The position numbers and the translations under genes are program-made. The notes below the pieces were generated by a model that saw nothing but the letters and a program-made list of their open reading frames with translations, had not been told where the DNA came from and searched no databases. Positions 1 through 8,445 of a DNA stretch of 64,000 nucleotides are shown here, in pieces. Each line of letters begins with the position of its first letter. Position 1 is the first letter of the stretch. Source of the DNA: Halolamina rubra (GTDB taxonomy: Archaea > Halobacteriota > Halobacteria > Halobacteriales > Haloferacaceae); contig NZ_BBJN01000012.1 of NCBI RefSeq assembly GCF_000739555.1, positions 29,974 to 93,973 on the forward strand, written 5' to 3'.

Positions 1-551
1 TCGGAGGTGCCGAGCTTGCCGGCCATCGTCTCGCGGTAGGGGTCGAGCGCGCCTGTCGAGAGCAACTCCTCGTAGAACGCGAGCACGTCGTCCCGGTCGG
101 CGTCGGGGAACCCGGCGGCGTGATCGCGGAAGAACTCCCGGGTGGTGTGTCGGCCGTCCTTCGAGAGGAACACAGGGAGGAAGAACCACGAGACGTGCGG
201 GTACGCCTCCAGCCAGGGGGACTCCTCGTTCAACTGGGCGAGCAGCTCGCGCTCGGCCCAGCGCCGGATCGGGTAGGACACCTCCGCGAACCCGTGTTTG
301 TCGGTGCGCCAGAGCGCCGACGGCGTCTCGGTGTTGCCCAGCCAGTAGCCGGCCTCGTCGTCCCAGCAGAACAGCGCCACGTCGCCGTTGGCCATCTCGA
401 ACCGGACGGCGTCGAAGCCAGCCGGCGACTGGTACCACGGATCGCGCATCTCCGCCCCGATGTTGGCCTGCAGCGGCTGCAACAGCTCGTTACGAACGCG
501 CGCCTCGGACCAGGACCCGGGGGCGTATCGGAACCGAAGCGGCTTTGCCAC
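1..551 (-). CDS. Haloarchaeal hypothetical protein, DUF5784-like (C-terminus cut by window edge)
   Basis: The reading frame opens at a GTG (549-551) preceded by a GAGG ribosome-binding sequence and an in-frame stop a little further upstream. It stays open to the window edge, giving at least 183 residues. The protein starts VAKPLRFRYAPGSW and contains the segments WWLGNTET-like (YWLGNTETPSALWRTDK) and SWFFLPVFLSKDGR. I recall this pattern from the haloarchaeal DUF5784 family, whose members are soluble proteins of unknown function with a possible nuclease-like C-terminal part that lies outside this window. No membrane segment or signal peptide is visible. The family assignment comes from memory and the function is unknown. 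Confidence 0.6.
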   Translation of the reverse strand, partial: MAKPLRFRYAPGSWSEARVRNELLQPLQANIGAEMRDPWYQSPAGFDAVRFEMANGDVALFCWDDEAGYWLGNTETPSALWRTDKHGFAEVSYPIRRWAERELLAQLNEESPWLEAYPHVSWFFLPVFLSKDGRHTTREFFRDHAAGFPDADRDDVLAFYEELLSTGALDPYRETMAGKLGTS

Positions 552-704
552 ACGTTCCCTCGGCGGGGCGGGGGTTTACAGTTTTCGAGCCACGCCGGGG
601 CCCTCGGGCTAACTAGCGCGGCCGTCGCGTCTGGTACCTACGTGGTTCCGGGCTGAAACTAACCGATACGTATATGCAAGGCAACCACAAAGTGACTAGT
701 TACC

Positions 705-878
705 ATGTCATTCGGTGCCTATGACGAAGGCGAACACGAACGACGCGAACGACTGACCTCGCAGGCGGACGCCGAGTTCGAGGAGGCGCCCGAGGAGTTC
801 AGCGGCAGCGTCAGCTACGACTCCGGCGATTCGGCGGAGGCACTGCTCGACCAGTTCGAAGAGATCAAAGAGGACTGA
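705..878 (+). CDS. Small acidic protein, DUF5786-like
   Basis: This is a 57-residue, very acidic soluble protein. It begins MSFGAYDEGEHERRE and ends with the segment SGDSAEALLDQFEEIKED, a tail I associate with the haloarchaeal DUF5786 family. The function is unknown. The ATG follows a short AT-rich stretch (cgatacgtatatgc around 664-677) that could be its promoter. The gene is divergent from the preceding minus-strand gene, so both share the 552-704 intergenic region. There is no domain of known activity and no cysteine cluster. Confidence 0.75.
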   Translation: MSFGAYDEGEHERRERLTSQADAEFEEAPEEFSGSVSYDSGDSAEALLDQFEEIKED

Positions 879-982
879 TCCGCGATCTCCTTCCTCCGGC
901 AGCTCACCCGTCCAGCGGCGGCGCCGCCGATCGTCGGGCCCCCGCCGGAGCGCCTAACCGACTCGGGCCCGAAGCGCCGTCG

Positions 983-1204
983 ATGGCCACTCAGCGCTGT
1001 GACGGCTGCGACCGGCGGACCCGGATCGGCGGGGGGATCGGCGACTTCTGGACGTTCGAGGGCGGGTCGACGGAGGGGATGGATCTGGAGCTCGCCGACG
1101 GCTCGGAGTTCTTCCTCTGTTTCGACTGTATCGAGCAGTTGCCCGACGACCGCGACGCGACGCCCGAGGACGTCGACGCGCTCGCGGATCGTGCCGAGGA
1201 GTGA
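983..1204 (+). CDS. Small zinc-finger protein (CxxC...CxxC), function unknown
   Basis: This 73-residue protein carries two cysteine pairs, CDGC near residues 6-9 and CFDC near residues 46-49, spaced as in a single treble-clef or ribbon zinc site. The rest is acidic (ELADGSEFF, DDRDATPEDVDAL). Haloarchaea encode many such one-finger micro-proteins, and a DUF7561-type family fits from memory. The ATG at 983 is the first in frame and follows a short CGTCG-rich leader. The partner and target are unknown, but zinc binding is a strong inference from the two CxxC pairs. Confidence 0.75.
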   Translation: MATQRCDGCDRRTRIGGGIGDFWTFEGGSTEGMDLELADGSEFFLCFDCIEQLPDDRDATPEDVDALADRAEE

Positions 1205-1272
1205 GTGGGGAACGGCGGGAATGAGGGGATAGGTGGGGGAATCGGGGAAACCGGGGGAACCGAACCGACGCC

Positions 1273-2304
1273 TTACTCGGGCTTCAGGCCGCCGTCCTGG
1301 ACGCGCATCACCGCCTCGCCGTCGGCGAGGTTGGGCGCGTCGACGAGCCGGACGATCCGCTTGTCGCCCTTCGACTTGCGGAGGTAGATGCGGAACGTGG
1401 ACTTGTGGCCCAGGATGTTCCCGCCGATGGGCTGGGTCGGGTCGCCGAAGTAGGAGTCGGGATTGGAGGCGACCTGGTTCGTGACGAGGACGGCGACGTT
1501 GTGGAGGTTGCCGACCTTGTCGAGCTCGTGGAGGTGTTTGTTGAGCTTCTGCTGGCGCTCGGCGAGCTCGCCGCGGCCGACGTACTCCGCGCGGAAGTGC
1601 GCGGTCAGCGAGTCGACACAGAGCAGTCGGATCGGCCAGTCGGTGTCCTCGTGCTCCTTCGCGAGCTCGAGGGCCTTCTCGGCCAGCAGCATCTGGTGGT
1701 TGGCGTTGAACGCCTTCGCGACGTGGATGTTGTCGAGGAACGACTCGAGCAGCTGCTCCATCGCCTCCTCGTCGCCGGGCTCGCCCTCGATCTCGCGGCG
1801 TTCGAGCTCCTCGGCGATGATCTCGTCGTCGAGCCCCCGGATCATGTCGTCGATCCGCTCGGGGCGGAACGTGTCCTCCGTGTCGATGAAGATGGCGCCG
1901 CCGTCGAGGCCGCCGTTCTCCTGCGAGAGCTGGACGTTGACGGACATCTGGTGGGTGACCTGGGACTTCCCGGTCCCGAACTCGCCGTACACCTCGGTGA
2001 TGGACTGGGTCTCCATCCCGCCGCCGAGGAGGTCGTCCACCTCGTCCATCTGCCAGGAGAGCTTCCCGATGCGCTCGCGGCGCTCGAGCACGCTCGCGCC
2101 GGTCTCGAAGCCGCCGACGTCGGCGGCCTCGCGGGCGGCGTTGATCACGTCGGCGGCCGTGGAGTCGCCCACGTCCGCGGAGTTGGACAGTTCGCCGGGG
2201 CTCGCGACGGCGATGCTCTGGTAGCTGTCGAACCCAGCCTCCGTGAGCTTGTCTGCGGTTGCGGGGCCGACGCCGGGCAGGCTTTCGAGGTCGTCTTCTG
2301 CCAT
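1273..2304 (-). CDS. radA: DNA repair and recombination protein RadA
   Basis: RadA is the archaeal RecA/Rad51 recombinase. It forms ATP-dependent filaments on single-stranded DNA and carries out strand exchange in homologous recombination and repair. The protein is 343 residues, the normal length. Residues 1-60 form a helix-hairpin-helix region ([18 protein letters not shown]). A Walker A loop reads GEFGTGKSQ, Walker B includes [15 protein letters not shown], and the DNA-binding L2 region contains [14 protein letters not shown]. The tail ends [22 protein letters not shown], as in other haloarchaea. The ATG is preceded by a GGAGGAG ribosome-binding site, and a TAAACC box lies about 29 nt upstream. 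It is transcribed alone. Confidence 0.97.
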   Translation of the reverse strand: MAEDDLESLPGVGPATADKLTEAGFDSYQSIAVASPGELSNSADVGDSTAADVINAAREAADVGGFETGASVLERRERIGKLSWQMDEVDDLLGGGMETQSITEVYGEFGTGKSQVTHQMSVNVQLSQENGGLDGGAIFIDTEDTFRPERIDDMIRGLDDEIIAEELERREIEGEPGDEEAMEQLLESFLDNIHVAKAFNANHQMLLAEKALELAKEHEDTDWPIRLLCVDSLTAHFRAEYVGRGELAERQQKLNKHLHELDKVGNLHNVAVLVTNQVASNPDSYFGDPTQPIGGNILGHKSTFRIYLRKSKGDKRIVRLVDAPNLADGEAVMRVQDGGLKPE

Positions 2305-2478
2305 ACTCCTCCGTTGTGCGCCACCCGGGATAAACCCTCGTTAACAGTAGAGTGAAAGTGAAACTGGGGCCGTGCTGGTGCTGCGTCTCACTCGCGCACG
2401 AACGTTAAAACCGGATGACGCGGCGGCGACGGTGAGGCGTCGACGGCGTGGCGTCGACGCGACCGTCGAAGGGGCGGC

Positions 2479-2837
2479 TCAGTGGCGCCGCCAGAGCAGG
2501 TAGGCCCCACCGACGGCCAGTATCGCGCCGCCGAGGCGGTCGCCGGCGGGGTGGACCGCGAGCGCGACGCCGGCCAGCAGCGACAGCCCCGCGAGGTAGT
2601 CGGGCAGTTCGAAGCGCGGGGCGGGGTCGCTCGCGGGCGTGAACGCGCGGTCGAGTTCCTCGCGGCCGACGTGCCGGAGGTCGCCCGTCGCCTCGCGGTT
2701 CCCGGCGGCGTCGGTGAGACGCAGGAGGGTCACGCGGTCGTCGTCGCCGCCGCCGACGCCGACGACCCGGAAGACGGCGCCGGCGGCTCGCCCTCGGTCA
2801 GGCGGTAGTGATCGTAGACTGCGGGCTCGTCGGCCAT
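2479..2837 (-). pseudogene. Membrane-anchored hypothetical protein, reading frame broken by a 1-nt deletion
   Basis: The ATG at 2835-2837 starts MADEPAVYDHYRLTEGEPP. After codon 18, near 2779-2783, the sensible protein continues in another frame as GAVFRVVGVGGG and runs to the stop at 2479. The continuation has a soluble acidic segment followed by two C-terminal hydrophobic segments (YLAGLSLLAGVALAV and LGGAILAVGGAYLLWRRH). The total of 359 nt is one base short of a 119-residue gene. The start lies 2 nt after the stop of the PspAB-like gene, so the two are probably co-transcribed. The break could be a sequencing deletion (see findings). The family is not recognised. Confidence 0.7.
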
Positions 2838-2839
2838 CG

Positions 2840-3511
2840 TCACTCCCAGGGGTGGCCGCCCGGCGAGTCGGGCCAGAGCGGGTACCAGTGGGATTCGTCG
2901 TCCTCGATGTCGAGCTCGCCGTCCAGCACCGAACGGAGCTTGAACTCCGCTTTCGTGTTGCGGTCGTGGTCGCCGCTGGGGCAGAACGGGTAGTATGCGC
3001 CGCGGCGGAAGGAGTAGATCCAGTAGGCGCGATCGGTGCTGGCGCGGGTGGCGCTCGCGCCGCACTCGCCGCGTTTGCCGCCGTTCTCGGCGGCGTCGCT
3101 GTCGGCCTTCTCGAAGCCGAAGACGGCGGCAAGCAGCCGGGAGCCGAACCCCTGCTCCACGAACTCGTCGGCGGCGAAGTGGACGCTCGTCACCAGGTCC
3201 TCCGGGTCGTCGTCGACGAGGATCACCCAGTGGTAGCCGTGGTCGTCCTCGTGGCGGCGGAACTCGGTGCCCGTCTCCGCCTCGCCCGCGCGGAGGATCG
3301 TCTCGACCTCGTCGACGGCGTCGGCGAACGCGGTGCTGTCGACCCGGGAGAAACAGAGCGCGGCCGCGCCGGCCGAGCGGTAGCCGAGTTCGGCCTCCAT
3401 CGTGACGTAGGCCGTGCTCATGCCGAACAGCGCCTCGGGGTCGGCCGCGCTCGCGGCGTCGGCCTCCGCGCGCACGCCGAGGACGGACTTCAGCGAGTCG
3501 AGAATGCCCAT
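2840..3511 (-). CDS. pspAB: PspA-associated protein PspAB-like
   Basis: This 223-residue soluble protein begins MGILDSLKSVLGVRAEAD and includes LFGMSTAYVTMEAELGY, a central DDHGYHWVILVDDDPEDLVTSVHF segment, and a C-terminal part (YWIYSFRRGAYYPFCP, then HWYPLWPDSPGGHPWE). I recognise this as the haloarchaeal PspAB family, found beside htpX or PspA-type membrane-stress genes. No htpX is present in this window. A Cys- and Gly-rich insertion (GGKRGECGASAT) sits in the middle. The downstream partner encodes a small membrane protein starting 2 nt after this stop. A role in membrane stress is inferred from the family name, not shown by the sequence. Confidence 0.7.
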   Translation of the reverse strand: MGILDSLKSVLGVRAEADAASAADPEALFGMSTAYVTMEAELGYRSAGAAALCFSRVDSTAFADAVDEVETILRAGEAETGTEFRRHEDDHGYHWVILVDDDPEDLVTSVHFAADEFVEQGFGSRLLAAVFGFEKADSDAAENGGKRGECGASATRASTDRAYWIYSFRRGAYYPFCPSGDHDRNTKAEFKLRSVLDGELDIEDDESHWYPLWPDSPGGHPWE

Positions 3512-3561
3512 ACCGGTCGTTCGCCCGCGGCGCCGTTAGTCCTCCGGTCACCCACGACCGG

Positions 3562-4047
3562 CTACTCGCCGGTCTGCCGCTGGGCGACCTGCTGCTCGCC
3601 GTCGACGCCGTCGTGGGTGACCGTCGTCGTCCCCGGGAGGCCGCCGTCGAACTCCACGGTGACGGTGTACCCCCGCTCGACGAGCTGTTGGGTGCACATC
3701 TCGTCCTCGTCGGTGTCGTCGCGGGTCGCCACGCGCACCGCGAGTTCGTCCGCCTCGGCGTCGTACGTCGCCGACGCGAGCGACGCGACCATGCAGCCGT
3801 TCTTGCCGACGATGCAGCCCTCGACGGTGACGGTGCTCCCCTCGGCGGCGATGCTGGCGCTCCCGGGCTCGGGGCACTCCTCACGCGGCTCGAGCGACCG
3901 GGCGGTGATCGTCGGCGCCGCCGGCGTCGCCGTCGGCGTGTCCGTCGCTGCTGGACCGTCGTCGGGCGTCTCCGGGGACGACCCGACGCAGCCGGCGATC
4001 GTCGCGAGCGCCCCGGCGGCGCCCGTGAGCAACGTTCTGCGCTCCAT
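3562..4047 (-). CDS. Tat-exported lipoprotein of unknown function
   Basis: The start chosen is ATG 4045-4047, giving MERRTLLTGAAG followed by a lipobox (ATIAGC). This is the usual haloarchaeal twin-arginine lipoprotein signal; a more upstream ATG would add an unlikely nine-residue extension. After the lipidated Cys comes a Thr/Pro-rich linker (TDTPTATPAAPT). The folded domain contains several cysteines (REECPEPG, VEGCIVGKNGCMVAS, EMCTQQL) that could form disulfides outside the cell. The length is 161 residues. No family was recognised. It is transcribed towards the PspAB-like gene, with 50 nt between them. Confidence 0.8.
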   Translation of the reverse strand: MERRTLLTGAAGALATIAGCVGSSPETPDDGPAATDTPTATPAAPTITARSLEPREECPEPGSASIAAEGSTVTVEGCIVGKNGCMVASLASATYDAEADELAVRVATRDDTDEDEMCTQQLVERGYTVTVEFDGGLPGTTTVTHDGVDGEQQVAQRQTGE

Positions 4048-4170
4048 AGCTCCACGGACGGCGGCTGGTTGCATAAGGTCGCGGTATGGACAAAACGTGC
4101 TTTGTTCCTTCCCCCCACGCCGTTCGGGAACCGGAACCGACTTATGCAGGTCGGGCGTTTGTGGAAACGA

Positions 4171-4243
4171 GTCCCGGTAGGGTAGTGGACTATCCTCTTG
4201 GCTTGCGGAGCCAGGGACCGGCGTTCAAATCGCCGCCGGGACG
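4171..4243 (+). tRNA. tRNA-Arg (anticodon GCG)
   Basis: The sequence folds as a 73-nt tRNA without intron. The acceptor stem pairs gtcccgg with ccgggac, with discriminator G. The anticodon stem pairs ttggc with gccag around the loop ttgcgga, giving anticodon GCG, and the T arm is cggcg-ttcaaat-cgccg. The D stem is weaker (a G-U closing pair). It reads arginine codon CGC. A TATA-like cttatgc lies about 29 nt upstream. CCA is not encoded. Confidence 0.93.
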
Positions 4244-4445
4244 TTTTCGACGAACTACGACAACGAGCGACAGCGAGAAGTCCGTGAGTCGATACGGCTG
4301 TCGCGGAGATTTGAGCCAGAGAGACGAGCGAAGCGAGTCTCTCGCGTGGACTCCGTCCGGACGTTGCTGTCGGCGCCATCCCGCGAGCGGAGCGAGCGCC
4401 GATATCATCGTCACCCGCAACGTCGACGCCGACGCATACTCCCTG
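4244..4445 (+). repeat. Post-tRNA-Arg degenerate repeat element
   Basis: The sequence after tRNA-Arg holds no plausible gene. It contains a perfect 7-bp stem (GAGAGAC 4319-4325 with GTCTCTC 4337-4343) enclosing gagcgaagcga. Just before the stem, gagatttgagcca reads in reverse complement like a decayed tRNA T-arm (TGGCTCAAATCTC). A second GAGCGGAGCGAGCGC run lies near 4383-4400. The first bases share the 12-mer CGACGAACTACG with the region after tRNA-Lys. See findings. Confidence 0.6.
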
Positions 4446-4500
4446 TGACGCCCTGAGAGCGGAGGGGAAGCGTTTTACGCGCCACGCCCGGCGTGTGGGT

Positions 4501-4932
4501 ATGACCGTCGAGCTGCCGTTCGCCCCCGTCGACGCGATCATCCGTCGCAACGCGGACGGACTCCGCGTCAGCGCCGACGCGGCCGAGGAACTGGCGGCGC
4601 GCATCCAGGACCGCGGCGCCGAACTCGCCGTCGAAGCCGCGGAGGAGGCCACGGAGGACGGCCGGAAGACCCTCATGGCCGCTGACTTCGGCGTCGGCCA
4701 GGTCGTCGACCGCGACGCCGTCGACCTCCCCGTCGCGCCCGTCGACCGCATCGCCCGCCTGCGCATCGACGACCGCTACCGGGTGTCGATGGAGGCCCGG
4801 ATCGCGCTGGCGGACATCCTCGAGGACTACGCCGACAACGTCGCACGCGCGGCCGCCAAGCTCGCCCGCCACGCCGACCGCCGAACCGTACAGGCCGAGG
4901 ACATCGAGACGTACTTCGCCCTGTTCGAGTAA
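4501..4932 (+). CDS. Archaeal doublet histone (two fused histone folds)
   Basis: This 143-residue protein consists of two histone folds in tandem. The first (residues 1-68) starts ELPFAPVDAIIRR and contains AAEELAARIQDRGAELAVEAAE. The second (69-143) starts DLPVAPVDRIARL and contains ARIALADILEDYADNVARAAAKLA, ending with VQAEDIETYFALFE. Each fold carries the archaeal histone signature of a proline-containing first helix and the final DIE or ADF segment. Haloarchaeal histones (HpyA/HstA type) have this fused form. The ATG at 4501 is preferred to a GTG six bases upstream. The stop overlaps the start of the deacetylase gene by one base, so the two are translationally coupled. Confidence 0.95.
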   Translation: MTVELPFAPVDAIIRRNADGLRVSADAAEELAARIQDRGAELAVEAAEEATEDGRKTLMAADFGVGQVVDRDAVDLPVAPVDRIARLRIDDRYRVSMEARIALADILEDYADNVARAAAKLARHADRRTVQAEDIETYFALFE

Positions 4933-5939
4933 TGCAGTTCGGCTACTCGGACCGCTGTCTCGACCACGACACCGGCCCCCGACACCCCGAGTCGCCCGAC
5001 CGCATGCGGGCGATCCGCGAGACGCTGAAGGACCGCCACTGCGTCGAGTACGTCGACGCCCCCGCCGCCGACCGCGAGGCGCTGGAGCGCGCCCACGACG
5101 CCGAGTACGTCGAGGAGGTCGAGCAGTTCTGCGAGGACGGCGGCGGCGAGTGGGACCCCGACACCGTCGCCGGCGAGGACACGTACGACGTGGCGCGCAA
5201 GTCCGCGGGGCTGGCGATCTGGGCCGCCGAGGCGGCCGTCGACGGCGCCGACGGCCGTAACACCCCCTTCGCGATCGGCCGCCCCCCGGGCCACCACGCC
5301 GAGTCCGACGAGGCGATGGGGTTCTGCTTCTTCAACAACGCCGCCGTCGCCGCGCGGGCGGCGATCGACGGCCACGATTCGGTCGACCGCGTCGCGATCT
5401 GGGACTGGGACGTCCACCACGGCAACGGGATCCAGGAGATCTGCGCCGACGACCCGGACGTGTTCTACGCTTCGACCCACGAGGAGGGGCTCTACCCCGG
5501 CACGGGCGCGATCGAGGAGACGGGCGAGGGCGCGGGCGAGGGGACGACGCTCAACGTGCCGCTCTCGGCCGGCTGTGGCGACGCGGAGTACCGCCACGCG
5601 TTCGAGGAACTGATCGCCCCCGCCTTCGAGCGGTTCGACCCCGATCTGTTGTTGGTCTCCGCGGGGTTCGACGCCCACCGACACGACCCGATCTCGCGGA
5701 TGCGCGTCTCCACCGAGGGGTACGCCCAGTTCACCGACGCGGTCCGGGAGCTGTCCGACGAGCTCGACGCCGCGCTGGCGTTCGTCCTCGAGGGTGGCTA
5801 CGGCCTCGACACGCTCTCCGAGAGCGTCGCCGTCGTCCACGAGACGTTCGACGGCCGCGACCCCATCCCCGAGGACGACGAGCCGGCCGACGAGGTCGTG
5901 ACGCTGGTCGACGAACTCCGCGAGATCCACGACCTCTGA
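4932..5939 (+). CDS. Histone deacetylase-superfamily protein (HdaI/AcuC-like)
   Basis: This 335-residue enzyme belongs to the zinc-dependent class I/II deacetylase family. Visible catalytic motifs are GRPPGHHAE (the His pair), GFCFFNNAAVAA, the zinc ligands in WDWDVHHGNG, and the later Asp in SAGFDAH. The substrate could be acetyl-lysine on proteins or another acetylated amine. Haloferax has an essential HdaI of this type near its histone gene. The ATG overlaps the histone stop by one base (taATG), which supports co-expression and suggests chromatin or protein acetylation as the target. The length is normal for prokaryotic members. Confidence 0.95.
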   Translation: MQFGYSDRCLDHDTGPRHPESPDRMRAIRETLKDRHCVEYVDAPAADREALERAHDAEYVEEVEQFCEDGGGEWDPDTVAGEDTYDVARKSAGLAIWAAEAAVDGADGRNTPFAIGRPPGHHAESDEAMGFCFFNNAAVAARAAIDGHDSVDRVAIWDWDVHHGNGIQEICADDPDVFYASTHEEGLYPGTGAIEETGEGAGEGTTLNVPLSAGCGDAEYRHAFEELIAPAFERFDPDLLLVSAGFDAHRHDPISRMRVSTEGYAQFTDAVRELSDELDAALAFVLEGGYGLDTLSESVAVVHETFDGRDPIPEDDEPADEVVTLVDELREIHDL

Positions 5940-5960
5940 GCCGGTTGCCCCCGGACTGGT

Positions 5961-7373
5961 TCAGACTTCGGGCTCGAAGTACTCCCGGAGCTCCTCGCCG
6001 AACCGCTCGGCCAGCGACGCCACCTCGTCGCCGACGAGCACCGCGTACTCGTTCTCAAGCGCCGTCTCGACGTGGGTCCCGAGCGCCACGTCGAACAGCG
6101 CGTCGCTCCGGAGGAACGCCTCGGGCGTGCGGTGATCACGCGGGCGTTCGACCACGTAGCGACCGCCCTCGACGAACGGGCCGTACACGGCCGGATCGTC
6201 GGCGTAGGCGTCGTAGAACGAGGCCGCGTGCTCGCCGACGTGAACCGGTGGCCCCTCGTGGCGCTCGACCCCGGGGAGCTCGTCGACCGCGGTCTCCACG
6301 AACAGCACCGAGCGACCCGACCCGTCCTCGCCGACGCCGTCGGCGAGCGCGGTCGCCCGCAGGCTGTCGAACCCGCAGCGGTCGAGTTCCTCGGTGACGC
6401 CGCCGAGCGAGCGGCGGAGCTGGGGGTAGAGCTGGTCCTCGACCACGTCGGGCGTATCGAAGACGAGCGCGACCGCGTGGCTCCCGCGGCGATCGAGGTG
6501 GTCGCGGACGCCCGCGGCGTCGATGGGCTCGGTCGGCTCCGGGAAGAACAGCGACTCCCGGGGGTCGTCGAGCAGCTCCCGGCAGTAGTGCTGGAAGCGT
6601 GCGAGGTTCGCCGCCGAGAGCACGGCGGCGACGTTGCGGTCGGGGTCGGTGGGGTCGATGACCACCAGCGGGTCGTCGAACTCGGCGGCCTCGGCCTCCT
6701 CGGGTGGGACTTCGGCCGGTCCCTCGCTCCCGCGCAGGTCGAACTGCACGGGCGGGTGCCAGTCGGCGGCCGCCTCGACCAGCGGGACGAAGCCGCCGTA
6801 CTCCAGGATCAGCAGTTCGACCAGGTAGCCGGAGAACCCCTCGGTGCGGAGGTCGCTCCCGTAGATCCCGACGCCCTTCATGAACCGCTTGCACAGCCGG
6901 GCGGCCGCGGCGAGTTCGGGGTTGTAGCGGGCCTGCAGGTAGGCGTCGTGGAACGGCGTCCGGTCGACCGCGGAGTGGATGTCGGTGGCGGCGTCGACGG
7001 CGTAGCACGGCACGAGATCCACGTCGAAACCCTCGTACTCCCCCTTCACGTAGGGGTGTTCGGCGTACTCCTCGTGGCCGTCCGGGAGCACGGCGTGGCC
7101 CACCTCGAGGCCGTAGCGCTCCAGCGCCTCGCGGTCGATCGACGTGGGGAAGCGGACGAACAGGTCGATGTCGCGGTCGCCGGCGAGCCACGTCGAGCGG
7201 GCGCTGGAGCCGACCTGGGTCACGTCGGCGTCGACGGGCAGGTCGTCGATGGCGGCCTCGGCGCGCGCGGTGAGCTCCGCGGCCACGGCGCGCAGGCGCT
7301 CGCGCTCGTCGCCGTCGGGCGTGACGCGCTCGCTCACGCGGTCGAGCACGGCGTCGAGGGCGTCGTCGGTCAT
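5961..7373 (-). CDS. cca: CCA tRNA nucleotidyltransferase, archaeal class I
   Basis: This enzyme adds or repairs the 3'-terminal CCA of tRNAs, which are not encoded with CCA here. The nucleotidyltransferase core contains QVGSSARSTWLAGDRDIDLFVRF with the catalytic aspartates in DIDLF, followed by VDLVPCY. The middle has the archaeal segment RYNPELAAAARLCKRFMKGVGIYGSDLRTEGFSGY (quoted in two parts by position, residues about 165-200). The C-terminal tail domains follow. The protein is 470 residues from ATG 7373, close to the usual 450. It sits upstream of two tRNA genes on the opposite strand. Confidence 0.95.
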   Translation of the reverse strand: MTDDALDAVLDRVSERVTPDGDERERLRAVAAELTARAEAAIDDLPVDADVTQVGSSARSTWLAGDRDIDLFVRFPTSIDREALERYGLEVGHAVLPDGHEEYAEHPYVKGEYEGFDVDLVPCYAVDAATDIHSAVDRTPFHDAYLQARYNPELAAAARLCKRFMKGVGIYGSDLRTEGFSGYLVELLILEYGGFVPLVEAAADWHPPVQFDLRGSEGPAEVPPEEAEAAEFDDPLVVIDPTDPDRNVAAVLSAANLARFQHYCRELLDDPRESLFFPEPTEPIDAAGVRDHLDRRGSHAVALVFDTPDVVEDQLYPQLRRSLGGVTEELDRCGFDSLRATALADGVGEDGSGRSVLFVETAVDELPGVERHEGPPVHVGEHAASFYDAYADDPAVYGPFVEGGRYVVERPRDHRTPEAFLRSDALFDVALGTHVETALENEYAVLVGDEVASLAERFGEELREYFEPEV

Positions 7374-7471
7374 GCGCGAGCGTATTCCGGGCGGCGGGGA
7401 AACCGTGTCGGTCGGCCGCCGCCGCGGGGAAACGAAACCCATATGAATGAAACCGCGGTACGTGGGAATGA

Positions 7472-7544
7472 GCCGTCGTAGCTCAGCTGGTAGAGCACCA
7501 CGCTGTTAACGTGGTTGTCCCAGGTTCGAGCCCTGGCGACGGCG
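7472..7544 (+). tRNA. tRNA-Asn (anticodon GTT)
   Basis: This is a 73-nt intron-less cloverleaf. The acceptor gccgtcg pairs with cgacggc, with discriminator G. The D arm is gctc-agctggtag-agc, the anticodon stem ccacg/cgtgg encloses ctgttaa (anticodon GTT), and the T arm is ccagg-ttcgagc-cctgg. The tRNA reads AAC and AAU. It is followed 48 nt later by tRNA-Met, so the two may be co-transcribed. Confidence 0.97.
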
Positions 7545-7592
7545 TCGATCCTTTCGGTAGTCTCAAGGGCGAGCCCTCCGGCTATTCACGTA

Positions 7593-7668
7593 GGGCCCTT
7601 AGCTTAGTCTGGTTCACAGCACCCGGCTCATAACCGGGCGATCGGTGGTTCAAATCCGCCAGGGCCCA
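7593..7668 (+). tRNA. tRNA-Met (anticodon CAT), probably elongator
   Basis: This is a 76-nt cloverleaf. The acceptor gggccct pairs with agggccc, with discriminator A. The anticodon stem cccgg/ccggg encloses ctcataa, giving anticodon CAT, and the T arm is ggtgg-ttcaaat-ccgcc. It lacks the GGG/CCC anticodon-stem run typical of initiators, so elongator Met is preferred. A tRNA-Ile2 with modified C34 has the same gene anticodon and cannot be excluded by eye. Confidence 0.9.
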
Positions 7669-7701
7669 CTCGAACTGCTACAGTTTGGCACCGACCAGCG
7701 A

Positions 7702-8379
7702 CTAGTCTTTCAGTTCCACGCCTCCGAACGCGACGAAGCCAGTAATGACGAGATCGACCGTCTCGTGATCGGCGTCGACGCGCAGCCGGCTGTCCTCGCT
7801 GGCGCCGAAGACGGGCAACACGTCCAGTTCGACGTTCCAGTCGCGGGGGACGACGATATCGACGCCGCCGAACAGCACGGTCACGTTCACGCGTGCGGGG
7901 CGCTCCCCGGGGCTGGCGTCACGCAGATCGAGCGTGGTTCCGCCGAACAGGGTGATCAGGTTCGCTCGCTCGAACGCGGTGCCGCGGACCCGGCGTTCGA
8001 CGTCGCCGAACAGCGAGAACGTGTCGACCACCGACCGCTCGGTCGTCGGCGTCGTGCGGTCGAACCGCCCGGCGAGCAGCGAGAGGCCGAAGATGACGAT
8101 CACCAGCGGCCAGAGCGTCGCGAGTTCGGCCCACTCGAAGATATCGAGCGTCACGAGCTGGATCGCCCCGGCGACCAGGATCAGTGTGAGCGGGCCGAAC
8201 AGGTTCCGAAAGCCACTGACGACGATCGCGTAGAGGCCGACGAGCACGAACAGCGCCGGCGTGTAGCGAAACAGCGGTCCGGTGTCGTAAATCCCGGTCG
8301 TGTCGAGGAACAGGAGCACCCCGACGAGCACGATCACCACGCCCACGACGACTTGCGACGACAGTGTGCGGTCGGCCAT
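7702..8379 (-). CDS. LiaF-like multi-pass membrane protein with C-terminal beta domain
   Basis: The start chosen is ATG 8377-8379 (MADRTLSSQVVVG), giving 225 residues. Four hydrophobic helices cover residues 8-30, 38-55, 61-78 and 85-100 (for example VVVGVVIVLVGVLLFL and ATLWPLVIVIFGLSLLAG). The C-terminal half is soluble and beta-rich, with repeats of the type ITLFGGTTLDLR and VTVLFGGVDIVVP. This pattern resembles the LiaF/DUF5668 family of cell-envelope stress proteins (N-terminal TM domain, C-terminal parallel beta-helix). A regulatory role in envelope stress is a family-based inference. The gene runs toward tRNA-Met, ending 33 nt from it. Confidence 0.8.
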   Translation of the reverse strand: MADRTLSSQVVVGVVIVLVGVLLFLDTTGIYDTGPLFRYTPALFVLVGLYAIVVSGFRNLFGPLTLILVAGAIQLVTLDIFEWAELATLWPLVIVIFGLSLLAGRFDRTTPTTERSVVDTFSLFGDVERRVRGTAFERANLITLFGGTTLDLRDASPGERPARVNVTVLFGGVDIVVPRDWNVELDVLPVFGASEDSRLRVDADHETVDLVITGFVAFGGVELKD

Positions 8380-8445
8380 ACGGCGGGATTGGCCGAGCCC
8401 CCGTATTGTTACGCCGAGGTTTCTACCGGACTGGCACGCCACACC

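Noticed and set aside
2779..2785. Programmed ribosomal frameshifting in the small membrane gene or in the other broken genes
   Set aside because: There is no slippery heptamer, and the same single-base lesion appears in four unrelated genes, which argues for a technical cause.
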